Part shown: in pieces, positions 1 to 8,118 of the stretch
Layout: each line of letters opens with the position of its first letter
How positions within the stretch are numbered: position 1 is the stretch's first letter
Assembly (NCBI RefSeq): GCF_031769195.1
Contig: NZ_JAVHNP010000002.1
Span: 434,001-498,000, forward strand
Direction: 5' to 3'
DNA length: 64,000 nucleotides
Source: Vreelandella sp031769195
GTDB taxonomy: Bacteria > Pseudomonadota > Gammaproteobacteria > Pseudomonadales > Halomonadaceae
The notes under the pieces: generated by a model
Told to the model about the DNA's origin: nothing
Database searches by the model: none
What the model saw: the letters and a program-made list of their open reading frames with translations, nothing else
Position numbers and translations under genes: made by a program

Positions 1-222
1 AAGGGGCGTGAATAGCTTTCTTTCCAGCAGTAGCCCCATTAAAAAGAGCGTGATGCCGCCTGAAAAGCTGCCTAACCATACTGCCCCGCGTGCGATGCCT
101 GATAGCGTCAGCTGGCTATCTAACCAAGCGGCAAACAGCGCTCCGCCCAGCAGGCTAACACCGCTAAGTAGCAGCCATATGCCGACTAAACGCTGGCGTT
201 TGGGCAGGCCTTTAGGCGTCAT
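1..222 (-). CDS. Membrane protein, N-terminal part only (gene runs off the window)
   Basis: Reading the minus strand from an ATG at 222 gives 74 codons open to the window edge. The peptide starts MTPKGLPKRQRLVG and has two hydrophobic segments (about residues 12-32 and 46-68), so the N-terminus is a two-helix membrane anchor with a short basic cytoplasmic tail. The ATG overlaps the stop of the response regulator upstream in an ATGA, so the two are translationally coupled and probably function together. The catalytic or sensory part lies outside the window. A membrane histidine kinase or a membrane-anchored exonuclease would both fit, and I cannot choose between them. Confidence 0.6.
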   Translation of the reverse strand, partial: MTPKGLPKRQRLVGIWLLLSGVSLLGGALFAAWLDSQLTLSGIARGAVWLGSFSGGITLFLMGLLLERKLFTPL

Positions 223-593
223 GGCGCACGCTCAGCAAGCAGTGCTTTGACTTTCTCAACCAGTTGCTGGGTAGAGAACGGTTTGGTCACGTAATCATCT
301 GCTCCCAGGGCAAAGCCTTTTTCCCGCTCTACTTCACGACCATGAGCCGTTAACATAATCACCGGTAAATGCCGTTCAGTGTCGGTGCGGCGAAGCTGCT
401 CTAATACTTCAAAGCCGCTGATGCCTGGCAAGCTGATGTCCAGCAGCAGCAAATCCGGTGAGGAGTCGGCGATGCGCAGTAGCGCCGTTTCACCATCCGG
501 TGCGGTGGTGACCGTAAGCCCGGCATGGGACATCAGAAACTCAAGGGATAAGAGGATATTGGGTTCATCATCGACCACTAATACGTTGGCCAT
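219..593 (-). CDS. Single-domain response regulator (CheY-like receiver)
   Basis: A 124-residue protein made only of a receiver domain. The acidic pair D8-D9, phospho-acceptor D52, T82 and K104 are all in place, so it should accept a phosphoryl group from a histidine kinase. There is no output domain, so it acts by protein contact, like CheY or a phosphorelay intermediate. Its stop overlaps the start of the next membrane-protein gene, the likely partner. A divergent glycosyltransferase gene lies upstream. The partner kinase is not visible here. Confidence 0.9.
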   Translation of the reverse strand: MANVLVVDDEPNILLSLEFLMSHAGLTVTTAPDGETALLRIADSSPDLLLLDISLPGISGFEVLEQLRRTDTERHLPVIMLTAHGREVEREKGFALGADDYVTKPFSTQQLVEKVKALLAERAP

Positions 594-661
594 TACGGTC
601 TCCTAAGCGGCTTTAGATGAGCAGGTTGGCTGCTGACGATGATTTAAGTGTATGTAGCGTA

Positions 662-696
662 CGGCATTCGGCCAAGACGACCTTGGCCGAATGCCG
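662..696. repeat. Perfect 15-bp-arm inverted repeat between divergent genes
   Basis: The arms CGGCATTCGGCCAAG (662-676) and CTTGGCCGAATGCCG (682-696) are perfectly complementary around a 5-nt loop. No T-run follows on either strand, and the element lies upstream of both flanking genes, so it is not a normal terminator. It may be a REP-like element, an operator or a structured 5' leader. No second full copy was noticed in the window. Confidence 0.8.
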
Positions 697-728
697 ATGA
701 TGGGAACCTCAGACCGGTAAACAGGACG

Positions 729-1820
729 ATGCGCGTTTTATTGTTATCTGCTTATGAAGCCGTTAGCCACCGTTATTGGGCGCATAGCCTGATGGCGGAA
801 GTGAACGATGTGTCGTGGACACTGTTAAGCCTGCCACCCCGCCATTTTTCCTGGCGCATTCGTGGCAACCCGTTGAGCTGGTGGTTAAAAGAGCAGGAGA
901 TCTTAAGTCAGCCTTACGATGTGGTGTTAGCCACTTCCATGGTCGATATCGCCACGCTGGCGGGTCTTTTTCCCCACCTGGGGCGGGCAAGAAAAGTCGT
1001 CTATTTTCACGAAAATCAGTTTGCCTATCCGGAGTCCAGCGAGCAGATGCCGCAGGTAGAGGCCAAAATGGTCAACCTATATGCAGCGCTTGCGGCGGAC
1101 GTGGTGGTCTTTAACACCGCCTATAACCGGGACTCCTTTTTTGACGGTGCTCGGCGTTTCTTAAAGAAGATGCCGGAAAACCTGCCTGCGGCGAAACCGC
1201 TAGAGCGCCTGCGTCAACGTGCCAGGGTGGTGCCGGTGCCTATTGCCTCCACGGACAGTGTTGCCACCATTAATGCAAACCCGCGGCGACTGATTTGGAA
1301 TCATCGCTGGGAGTACGACAAAAATCCGGATGATTTCTTCGCCGTGCTGTTCAAGCTGAGCGAGCAACAGATGCCCTTTGAGTTGGCGGTACTGGGTCAG
1401 CAGTTTCGCGATGTGCCGCCGGTGTTTGCCGAGGCTCAAGCGCGGTTGGCGAAACATATTATTTGTTGGGGCCCGCAGCCAGAAGCGGAATACCACGCAC
1501 TGCTGAACGGGGGCGGCATTGTGGTCTCGACGACTTGGCACGAATTTCAGGGGCTGGCGATTATGGAGGCTGCCCAGAGAGGGGCGACGCCACTAGTGCC
1601 GGATCGGCTCTGTTTTCCAGAGTTATACCCTTGCGAGTATCGCTATGATGGCACGCCAGAAGGGCTGTATCAGCGGTTGAGCACTTGGTTATTAACGCCA
1701 GATAGCCAACCTGGGCTGCTGGATACCCAGGCGTGGCAGTGGCCCCATTGGCGGCAGGTGTATCGTCAATTGCTGGTTGAGACATCATCCAGTGAGTCCA
1801 TGCGCCGCGTGGGCCAATGA
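729..1820 (+). CDS. DUF3524 family glycosyltransferase, similar to tRNA-queuosine mannosyltransferase (QTMAN/GTDC1)
   Basis: A 363-residue GT-B fold glycosyltransferase. The reading frame is open from 648, but the family N-terminus starts at MRVLLLSAYEA and the upstream codons run through a perfect hairpin, so ATG 729 is chosen. The N-terminal DUF3524 region includes the HENQFAYP motif (about residues 94-101). The C-terminal half carries an E-x7-E type donor motif (EFQGLAIMEA). The animal member QTMAN mannosylates queuosine in tRNA-Asp. The bacterial role is inferred from homology only. Its 3' end overlaps the convergent neighbour by 55 bp. Confidence 0.8.
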   Translation: MRVLLLSAYEAVSHRYWAHSLMAEVNDVSWTLLSLPPRHFSWRIRGNPLSWWLKEQEILSQPYDVVLATSMVDIATLAGLFPHLGRARKVVYFHENQFAYPESSEQMPQVEAKMVNLYAALAADVVVFNTAYNRDSFFDGARRFLKKMPENLPAAKPLERLRQRARVVPVPIASTDSVATINANPRRLIWNHRWEYDKNPDDFFAVLFKLSEQQMPFELAVLGQQFRDVPPVFAEAQARLAKHIICWGPQPEAEYHALLNGGGIVVSTTWHEFQGLAIMEAAQRGATPLVPDRLCFPELYPCEYRYDGTPEGLYQRLSTWLLTPDSQPGLLDTQAWQWPHWRQVYRQLLVETSSSESMRRVGQ

Positions 1821-2854
1821 ACCACCGCTGTATGGCGGCGCATGATGTCCGCCAGCTCCGGGTGATGGCGGCGTATCACCTGTTCGGCAAAATCTGATAA
1901 GAAACGTGATTTCAGAGCGGCTCTGGCTCGATCAACACCGCTGTGCTGGTAGGGAGTAGAGGCGAGCAGCATAAATCTATCATCGGGAATCCGTCCGGCG
2001 CGCATATTGGTGGCAATAATCGTGGCGGCCGTGGCAATCGGTTCTGCGAGGTCTGGCCCGTAGGGGCCGATAATCAGGGCGGTGTTGGGGAGGTGTAAAA
2101 AATCAAACCCACGGCCAACACAGATCACCCATTCCCGATGCTCAATTTCAAGCTCCCGAGCCACGCCATTTAGCGCCGTCACATGGGCCAAATTGCCGAT
2201 GAGCAAAGGCAGCAGATCGCGCTGAATGTCAGCGGGCATGTCCGGGCAGAGTCGCGCAAGCGTCGCCGGTAGTTCGCTAGCCGGTTGGCCAACCCAGTCG
2301 CGCATGTCCAGCACATCGCCCTGCTGGCCATGGAGAATCATGGCATCGCTGTCGGTTTCAAAGCCACACACCAGCGGATACACCTGCTGGTGGTCGTGGC
2401 CGAACAGCTCCCCCGCCTGTTTGGCAATGCCATAAGCATGGGTTTTAGCGGCGTCAGTGTCGCAGTTAAAGCCAGCGCAGCCGCGTGCTGTGTGCCCGCT
2501 TGAGAAGTGATAGGTGATCAGCATCAGCGTCGCGCGCCCACTGTTAGCCGCTTGCAGCACGGATTCAGTCAGCAGTTCGCCAAGATATGGCCAGCCCAAA
2601 TCGAAAATACCGCCTAAGTTACGAAAGGGCGTAATAATCCCCAACGGCGTACGGGTAGCGTGGGGAATATGAATGCGACCGTCCATGCACTTCATCACGA
2701 CAATCGACGTAGTGTGCTGTGCGAGGTAACGCTGACGGGCGAGCCAAGCATCGGGGCTGCAGAAGCGCTCGGCGTGTTGGCGTGATAGATCCAACAAGGC
2801 ATCAATGCGCTGTGCAATCGGCTGGTTGTGAAGCAGTGAAAGTGTAGGGTGCAT
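1766..2854 (-). CDS. Carbonic-anhydrase-like zinc protein (beta/CsoSCA-type site)
   Basis: A 362-residue protein whose motif KCMDGR gives C56-x-D58-x-R60, the Cys-Asp-Arg triad of beta-class and carboxysomal carbonic anhydrases. H116, H121, C126 and C131 follow about 60-75 residues later and could complete the zinc site. The spacing resembles the carboxysome shell enzyme CsoSCA (Cys, then His and Cys about 11 apart) more than the compact H-x2-C of ordinary beta enzymes. No carboxysome or RuBisCO genes are in the window. Activity is inferred. The gene lies just upstream of the nth/rsx block but faces the same way with its own start, and overlaps the glycosyltransferase tail to tail. Confidence 0.55.
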   Translation of the reverse strand: MHPTLSLLHNQPIAQRIDALLDLSRQHAERFCSPDAWLARQRYLAQHTTSIVVMKCMDGRIHIPHATRTPLGIITPFRNLGGIFDLGWPYLGELLTESVLQAANSGRATLMLITYHFSSGHTARGCAGFNCDTDAAKTHAYGIAKQAGELFGHDHQQVYPLVCGFETDSDAMILHGQQGDVLDMRDWVGQPASELPATLARLCPDMPADIQRDLLPLLIGNLAHVTALNGVARELEIEHREWVICVGRGFDFLHLPNTALIIGPYGPDLAEPIATAATIIATNMRAGRIPDDRFMLLASTPYQHSGVDRARAALKSRFLSDFAEQVIRRHHPELADIMRRHTAVVHWPTRRMDSLDDVSTSN

Positions 2855-2880
2855 TCGGCGATCCTGGCACTGGCTCGCCT

Positions 2881-3519
2881 TTAGGCAAGCTCGGTCTTCT
2901 CTTTATAGTCGCACAGATCTTCAATAATGCAGCTTCCGCAGCGCGGTTTGCGCGCGATGCAGGTGTAGCGTCCGTGTAAAATCAGCCAGTGGTGGGCATC
3001 TTGTTTAAAAGCGCTCGGCACGTGGCGCAACAGCTTTTGCTCGACTTCCACCACGTCTTTACCTTTGGCGATTCCGGTACGGTTCGAAACGCGAAAGATA
3101 TGTGTATCCACCGCGATGGTGGGCTGGCCAAAGGCCGTGTTCAAGATTACGTTGGCGGTTTTACGCCCAACGCCGGGCAGTGCTTCCAACGCTTGACGGG
3201 TATTTGGGACCTCGCCGCCATGCTGATTGACCAGCATGTGGCAGGTCTTCATCAGGTTCTCTGCCTTGGTGTTAAACAAACCAATGGTTTTAATGTGCTG
3301 CTTGAGGCCATCAATGCCCAGCGCAATGATCGCTTCGGGCGTATTGGCGACCGGATAAAGCTTGGCAGTGGCTTTATTTACGCCCACATCCGTGGCCTGA
3401 GCCGAGAGCAACACGGCCGCCAGCAGCTCAAACGGTGTGCTCCAGTTAAGCTCGGTGGTGGGGTGTGGGTTTTCCGCCTGTAGGCGCGCAAATATTTCAT
3501 GACGCTTTTGGGCATTCAT
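2881..3519 (-). CDS. nth: Endonuclease III (base excision repair DNA glycosylase/AP lyase)
   Basis: This enzyme removes oxidised pyrimidines from DNA and nicks the abasic site. The 212-residue protein is full length. It has the helix-hairpin-helix LPGVGRKTANV with catalytic K120, catalytic D138, and the C187-x6-C194-x2-C197-x5-C203 cluster that binds [4Fe-4S]. It follows rsxE by 15 bp and is the last gene of the rsx operon. This order is common in gammaproteobacteria and links Fe-S and redox maintenance with oxidative DNA repair. Confidence 0.97.
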   Translation of the reverse strand: MNAQKRHEIFARLQAENPHPTTELNWSTPFELLAAVLLSAQATDVGVNKATAKLYPVANTPEAIIALGIDGLKQHIKTIGLFNTKAENLMKTCHMLVNQHGGEVPNTRQALEALPGVGRKTANVILNTAFGQPTIAVDTHIFRVSNRTGIAKGKDVVEVEQKLLRHVPSAFKQDAHHWLILHGRYTCIARKPRCGSCIIEDLCDYKEKTELA

Positions 3520-3534
3520 GGTGTGTTCTCTTGG

Positions 3535-4236
3535 TTATTTAATGGTGCCAGTGACCCGCACGCGGCGCTCGGCTCGCATAGAGACGCTGACGGGCTGAGC
3601 GCGGGCAGCACGGCGCTGATCAACCACGTTTTTAAGCGCAATCAATAGCCCTGCGACAAAGAAAGCACCGGGGGGCAGGATGAAAAAGAGAAATTGGTAA
3701 TCCGCCACCACGGTGATTTGCCAGTCAGCGGCGACTGGGCCCAGCAGCAGTGCCATATCGCTAAACAGCGTGCCTTGGCCCACCAGTTCGCGAATCGCCC
3801 CCATCAGCACTAACACGGCACCAAAGCCCAGCCCCATCATCAGCCCATCAATGGCAGCGGGCAGCACAGGCTGGCGCGAGGCAAACGCATCTGCGCGGCC
3901 TAAAATGGCGCAGTTGGTAACAATCAGCGGAATAAATATGCCCAGAATTTGATACAGCGAGTAGGCAAAAGCCGCCATTAACAGCTCGGCGCAGGTCACA
4001 AAGGCGGCAATGACCATCACAAAGGCGGGTAGCCGGACGGCGCTGGGTACTTGATGACGAATCAGTGAGATGGTGGTGCTGGCCCCCATCAGTACCAGCA
4101 AGGTGGCGAGCGCTAATCCCAGCGCATTGACCACGCTGGCGCTGACCGCTAGCAGCGGGCATAGCCCCAGTAGTTGCACCAGCGCCGGATTATTCGACCA
4201 CAGCCCTTCTCGGGCAAGCTGCTTCCACTGGCTCAT
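3535..4236 (-). CDS. rsxE: Electron transport complex subunit RsxE/RnfE
   Basis: An integral membrane subunit of the Rsx/Rnf ion-linked electron transport complex, which in enteric bacteria keeps SoxR reduced. The 233-residue sequence is mostly hydrophobic (about six helices), with the family segments NPALVQLLGLCPLLA near the N-terminus and IPLIVTNCAILGRADAFA in the middle. It is a paralogue of RsxA, which carries matching TNCAVLG and LGLCPFMG segments. The start overlaps the rsxG stop by 4 bp. The C-terminus is long, basic and alanine-rich. Confidence 0.95.
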   Translation of the reverse strand: MSQWKQLAREGLWSNNPALVQLLGLCPLLAVSASVVNALGLALATLLVLMGASTTISLIRHQVPSAVRLPAFVMVIAAFVTCAELLMAAFAYSLYQILGIFIPLIVTNCAILGRADAFASRQPVLPAAIDGLMMGLGFGAVLVLMGAIRELVGQGTLFSDMALLLGPVAADWQITVVADYQFLFFILPPGAFFVAGLLIALKNVVDQRRAARAQPVSVSMRAERRVRVTGTIK

Positions 4237-4859
4237 GGTATGGGCTCCTGCTGAGCGAGTTGGCGTTGATAGTAGCGCAGCGCATCATGCACGGCGTTGA
4301 TGACAGCCCGTGGGGTAATCGTCGCGCCAGTGAAGCTGTCGAATTCGCCGCCCTCTTTGCTCACGGCCCAACCGCTTGGGGGTAGGTTCTCGAGGCTTAG
4401 ACCGTTGAACGAAGTAACCCAGTCGCTGCGTGACCTCTCGATATCATCGCCAAGCCCTGGCGTTTCTTGATGGTGAGTCACGCGCACCCCGGTTAACTGT
4501 CCGCTCTGGTCGATGGCTACCAGCAGGCGAATTTCACCGTTATACCCTTGGCGGGTAACGACCGGCAGAATGGTGGCGGCTTCGCTGCCTTGCTGCACCC
4601 GCCAACCCTCGTGAGGCGTACGGTGGCCCAGCGGCGCCGGGTCGGGTAGCGAAAAAGCGCTCTCCAATACCGTTTGAACAGGCACTGCGGCAAGCGATGC
4701 GGGTAATACTTCCTGTAGCTGGCGATGCTGATAGGCAAGCTCATGAGCCGCAATGCGCTCTGCGGTGACGGCGCGGGTGAGGGCAACACTGCCTGCCGTC
4801 ACGAGTGAAAAGAGCCCAAGCGCCAGCGCGCCACGCAGCATGGCGTGTTGGGCGGTCAT
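4233..4859 (-). CDS. rsxG: Electron transport complex subunit RsxG/RnfG (covalent FMN protein)
   Basis: A 208-residue membrane-anchored flavoprotein subunit with one N-terminal helix (about residues 9-28) and a periplasmic FMN-binding domain. The motif TGATIT at 177-182 is the covalent FMN attachment site, with T182 as the predicted linked residue. The HHQETPGLGDDI segment typical of the family is at about 129-140. It overlaps rsxD and rsxE by 4 bp each, which indicates translational coupling inside the operon. Confidence 0.95.
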   Translation of the reverse strand: MTAQHAMLRGALALGLFSLVTAGSVALTRAVTAERIAAHELAYQHRQLQEVLPASLAAVPVQTVLESAFSLPDPAPLGHRTPHEGWRVQQGSEAATILPVVTRQGYNGEIRLLVAIDQSGQLTGVRVTHHQETPGLGDDIERSRSDWVTSFNGLSLENLPPSGWAVSKEGGEFDSFTGATITPRAVINAVHDALRYYQRQLAQQEPIP

Positions 4860-5887
4860 GATGCTTTCCTCGTCGCCTTGTGCTCTGAAGACGCTTTACC
4901 ACCTGGGCGCGGCACGCTGTAAATATCCAGCAGCGGCACACAAATATTCATCAGCAGCACGGCAAAGGCGACGGCATCGGGATACCCACCCACATTGCGA
5001 ATTAGGATCACCAATACGCCAATACCCGCTCCATATATCAACTTGCCTCGGCGGCTGGTGGCCGCTGAGACGGGGTCGGTGGCGATAAAAAAGGCGCCGA
5101 ACAGCGTGGCTCCGGTGAGTAAATGAAACACTGGAGAACCAAAGTGGCTGGTATCGCTGGCATAAAACAGCGCTGCGAGCAGCGTCATGCTGCCCAGCAT
5201 TGTCACTGGAATATGCCAACTGATCAGCCGTTTAGCGATTAACACCAGGCCGCCTGCCAACCATGCCAACGCGATATGACGCCAAGCCTCTAGCGTGCCT
5301 TCAGGGAGCGGTGAGGATGCCCAAAACTCGCTGGCCAGCACCGCCTCGCCTTTGTGTTTGAAAGCATCTAGCGGGGTCGCCCCGCTAAGCCCATCCAGCG
5401 AAGAGGTGGGAAGGGTGCCTAGGATCTGCGGCCCGAGCGTATGACTCCACAGCGCTTGAGGCGGTGCCCAGAGAGTCATGTGGGTTGGGAACGACACCAG
5501 CAGCAGCGCATAGCCCACCATCGCAGGGTTGAACGGGTTGTGGCCCAAACCGCCATAGAGCTGCTTCGCGACGACGACAGCGGCGATCACCCCAACGCCA
5601 ATCAGCCACCAGGGGCTGGCGGGCGGTAAAGAGGCGCCTAGCAACACCCCGGTGAGCAGGGCGCTTGCGTCGTTGAGCGTCGGCCATACGGGGCGGTGGC
5701 GAAGGCGTAGAATAAGTGCTTCCGCGGCGACGGCCCAAAGCGCCGCGATCAGCACATTGCTAAGAACGCCAAGGCCGAAGTAATAGGTCATCACCGCCAA
5801 GCCTGGCAGCGTGGCGGCGATCACCCAGCGCATCACTTGGGCCGTGGGCGGCGCGGTGCCAAGCTGCGTGGCATGCATCATGCTCAT
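4856..5887 (-). CDS. rsxD: Electron transport complex subunit RsxD/RnfD (covalent FMN membrane protein)
   Basis: A 343-residue multi-helix membrane subunit homologous to NqrB. The motif SGATPLDAFK starts at residue 168, with T171 as the predicted phosphodiester-linked FMN site. GGLGHNPFNPAMVGYALLL (about 112-130) is a further family signature. It overlaps rsxC and rsxG by 4 bp each. With RsxG and RsxC it should pass electrons across the membrane, coupled to ion movement. Confidence 0.95.
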   Translation of the reverse strand: MSMMHATQLGTAPPTAQVMRWVIAATLPGLAVMTYYFGLGVLSNVLIAALWAVAAEALILRLRHRPVWPTLNDASALLTGVLLGASLPPASPWWLIGVGVIAAVVVAKQLYGGLGHNPFNPAMVGYALLLVSFPTHMTLWAPPQALWSHTLGPQILGTLPTSSLDGLSGATPLDAFKHKGEAVLASEFWASSPLPEGTLEAWRHIALAWLAGGLVLIAKRLISWHIPVTMLGSMTLLAALFYASDTSHFGSPVFHLLTGATLFGAFFIATDPVSAATSRRGKLIYGAGIGVLVILIRNVGGYPDAVAFAVLLMNICVPLLDIYSVPRPGGKASSEHKATRKAS

Positions 5888-7545
5888 GGTGCTTCCTTGT
5901 GTTCACTGGCGGCCCTGGCCTCGGCCAGTCGCGCCTCCGCCGCCTTTAGGTTCTCTTGGGCAGTGGCTAGCTGAGTCTCTAAGTCGTCATGGTGCTGATG
6001 AGGGTCTTGGGCCGCCGTGCGTGCCAATACTTTTTCTGCTTTTCTGACCGCTGCCTTGGCGGCCGTTTGGGCAATTCGCAGGCTGCGAAGGTCCGCCTCG
6101 GGTGCCGCTGACACGTTGGATGCGTCGTTGCCTGCAGGCCGCTGTTGGGCAAGCCGGGCTTTTCTGCGCGCTTGTTTCTCCGCGTCTTCTCTAGCGAGGC
6201 GCGCTTGACGGAACTCAAAGCGATGCTTGGCGTGTTCTGCCTTAGCCGTTTCAATGCGCTTATGCCGGATGCGTTGTTTGGACGCGCGGTAGTCTTGCAC
6301 CAGCGGGATGACACTGGGGCATACAAAGCTGCAGGCACCGCATTCAATGCAGTCAAACAGGTTGAGCGTTTCCAGTGCGGTATCGTTTTCGGCACGGGCA
6401 TACCAATGCAGCTGCTGGGGCAGAAGTTGTGCCGGGCAAACACTTTCGCAGGCACCGCAGCGGATGCAGGGGACTTCTTCCGGTGTTGGTGGAAGCTCTT
6501 CCTGTGTGGCGGCAATCAGGCAGTTAGTGGTTTTGGTAACGGGCGCTTCTAGTGAGGCCAGCGGTGTGCCCATCATCGGCCCGCCGACCACTACCTGGTG
6601 AAGCGCGTCGTGGTTGATGCCGACATATTCTAGCAGCGCGCTCACGGGGGTCCCTATGCGTACCCAATAGTTGCCGGGTTGGCGTATGGCATCGCCGGTT
6701 AACGTGACCACTCGCTGCACCAGCGGTTGGCCATCGCGTACCGCGTGTAGCGCTGCCAGTAGCGTACCTGGGTTGTGGCAGAGCACGCCAATATCCGCAG
6801 GCAGCCCGCCGCTGGGCACTTCCAGGTTCAGCAGTTTTTTAATTAATTGACGCTCTCCCCCGCTGGGGTAGCGCGTTTCGATCACTTTAAGCGAGACGCT
6901 TGCCGATAAGGGGAGCTGAGTAAGGGCGGCTTCCAGTGCTTGAATGGCCTGGGGCTTGTTATCTTCAATGCCAATCAGAATCTGCGTTGCACCACACAGG
7001 TGGGCTAACAGCTGGGCGCCTTCGATAACATCGGCCGCATAGTGGCGAAGCGTCAGGTCGTCGGCAGTAATGTAAGGCTCACACTCGGCGGCATTGACCA
7101 CTAGCGTCTCAATGGCGTGCTGCTCGTTGACCTGTGCTTTGATATAGGTAGGAAACCCGGCGCCACCCAGGCCGATTAGCCCGCTATCGTCCAGCCGTTC
7201 AAGCAGCGCTTGGTGCGGAGCGTTTTTCCAATCCAGCGGCGGCAGGGTTTCCCAGCGATCTTCGCCATCGCTTTGTACCAAAATCGCGCTGTCGGTTATC
7301 TCGATCACGGTGCCGCTAATGCTGGCATGCACCGGGGCCGATATCATGCCGTCGCGGCTTCCGACCGGTGTGCCGGTTTTAACACGGTCGCCCACGCTGA
7401 CGCAGGGCAGCGCGGCCTTGCCCACGTGCTGCGCCAGCGCCAAGGTGACAACGTCTGGTAGTGGGGCGGTACGCAAAGGCGTTTGGTTGGAACGCTCCTT
7501 ACGCTCTGGCGGGTAGATGCCGCCGGGAAACTCATAGGCTGGCAT
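5884..7545 (-). CDS. rsxC: Electron transport complex subunit RsxC/RnfC
   Basis: A peripheral subunit thought to take electrons from NADH through bound flavin and pass them to Fe-S centres. The 553-residue protein has the GGAGFPTYIK nucleotide/FMN segment near residue 125 and two ferredoxin-type clusters, CIRCGACESVCP and CIECGACSFVCP, near residues 365 and 405. The C-terminal 120 residues are an alanine-, lysine- and glutamate-rich coiled region that varies in length across the family. The start lies inside the end of rsxB (14-bp overlap). Confidence 0.96.
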   Translation of the reverse strand: MPAYEFPGGIYPPERKERSNQTPLRTAPLPDVVTLALAQHVGKAALPCVSVGDRVKTGTPVGSRDGMISAPVHASISGTVIEITDSAILVQSDGEDRWETLPPLDWKNAPHQALLERLDDSGLIGLGGAGFPTYIKAQVNEQHAIETLVVNAAECEPYITADDLTLRHYAADVIEGAQLLAHLCGATQILIGIEDNKPQAIQALEAALTQLPLSASVSLKVIETRYPSGGERQLIKKLLNLEVPSGGLPADIGVLCHNPGTLLAALHAVRDGQPLVQRVVTLTGDAIRQPGNYWVRIGTPVSALLEYVGINHDALHQVVVGGPMMGTPLASLEAPVTKTTNCLIAATQEELPPTPEEVPCIRCGACESVCPAQLLPQQLHWYARAENDTALETLNLFDCIECGACSFVCPSVIPLVQDYRASKQRIRHKRIETAKAEHAKHRFEFRQARLAREDAEKQARRKARLAQQRPAGNDASNVSAAPEADLRSLRIAQTAAKAAVRKAEKVLARTAAQDPHQHHDDLETQLATAQENLKAAEARLAEARAASEHKEAP

Positions 7546-8113
7546 TCGCGCTCCTTAGCGGCTGACGGTCGCTCACAATGGGTTCCCACTGGGTGAGTGA
7601 TTTACGCCGGGGTAGCATATCGATGCAGTCCACTGGGCAGGGGGCAACACACAGATCGCAGCCGGTGCATTCATCTTCGATCACGGTATGCATTTGTTTG
7701 GCGGCGCCAATAATGGCATCTACCGGGCAGGCTTGAATGCACTTGGTGCAGCCAATGCACTCCGCTTCGCGGATAAACGCCACGGTATCTTCGCTTGCCG
7801 CTTCACCGTCTAGTGGCGCAGGGTCGCGGCCAAGAAGGTCAGCCAGGGCATGAATCGTCGCATCGCCGCCGGGAGGACACTTATTGATCGCATCCCCTTG
7901 GTTGATGGCTTCAGCGTAGGGGCGACAGCCAGGGTAGCCACACTGGCCGCACTGGGTTTGCGGTAGCAGTGCATCGATTTGTTCGACTAGCGGGTTCGCC
8001 TCGCCTTTAAAGCGCGCACTGGCCATGCCGAGTAATGCGCCAAAGGTAATGCCCAGCCCTGTGAGTACACCGACGGCACTTAGCACGCCCCACCATGAAA
8101 AGGAGTCACCCAT
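7532..8113 (-). CDS. rsxB: Electron transport complex subunit RsxB/RnfB (polyferredoxin)
   Basis: A 193-residue Fe-S protein with an N-terminal membrane helix (about 8-30). An Fe-S domain follows with C55, C58, C63 and C79, then two [4Fe-4S] ferredoxin motifs at C119-C122-C125-C129 and C149-C152-C155-C159. It carries electrons between RsxC and the membrane subunits. It lies 5 bp after rsxA and overlaps rsxC by 14 bp. Confidence 0.96.
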   Translation of the reverse strand: MGDSFSWWGVLSAVGVLTGLGITFGALLGMASARFKGEANPLVEQIDALLPQTQCGQCGYPGCRPYAEAINQGDAINKCPPGGDATIHALADLLGRDPAPLDGEAASEDTVAFIREAECIGCTKCIQACPVDAIIGAAKQMHTVIEDECTGCDLCVAPCPVDCIDMLPRRKSLTQWEPIVSDRQPLRSANASL

Positions 8114-8118
8114 GATCG

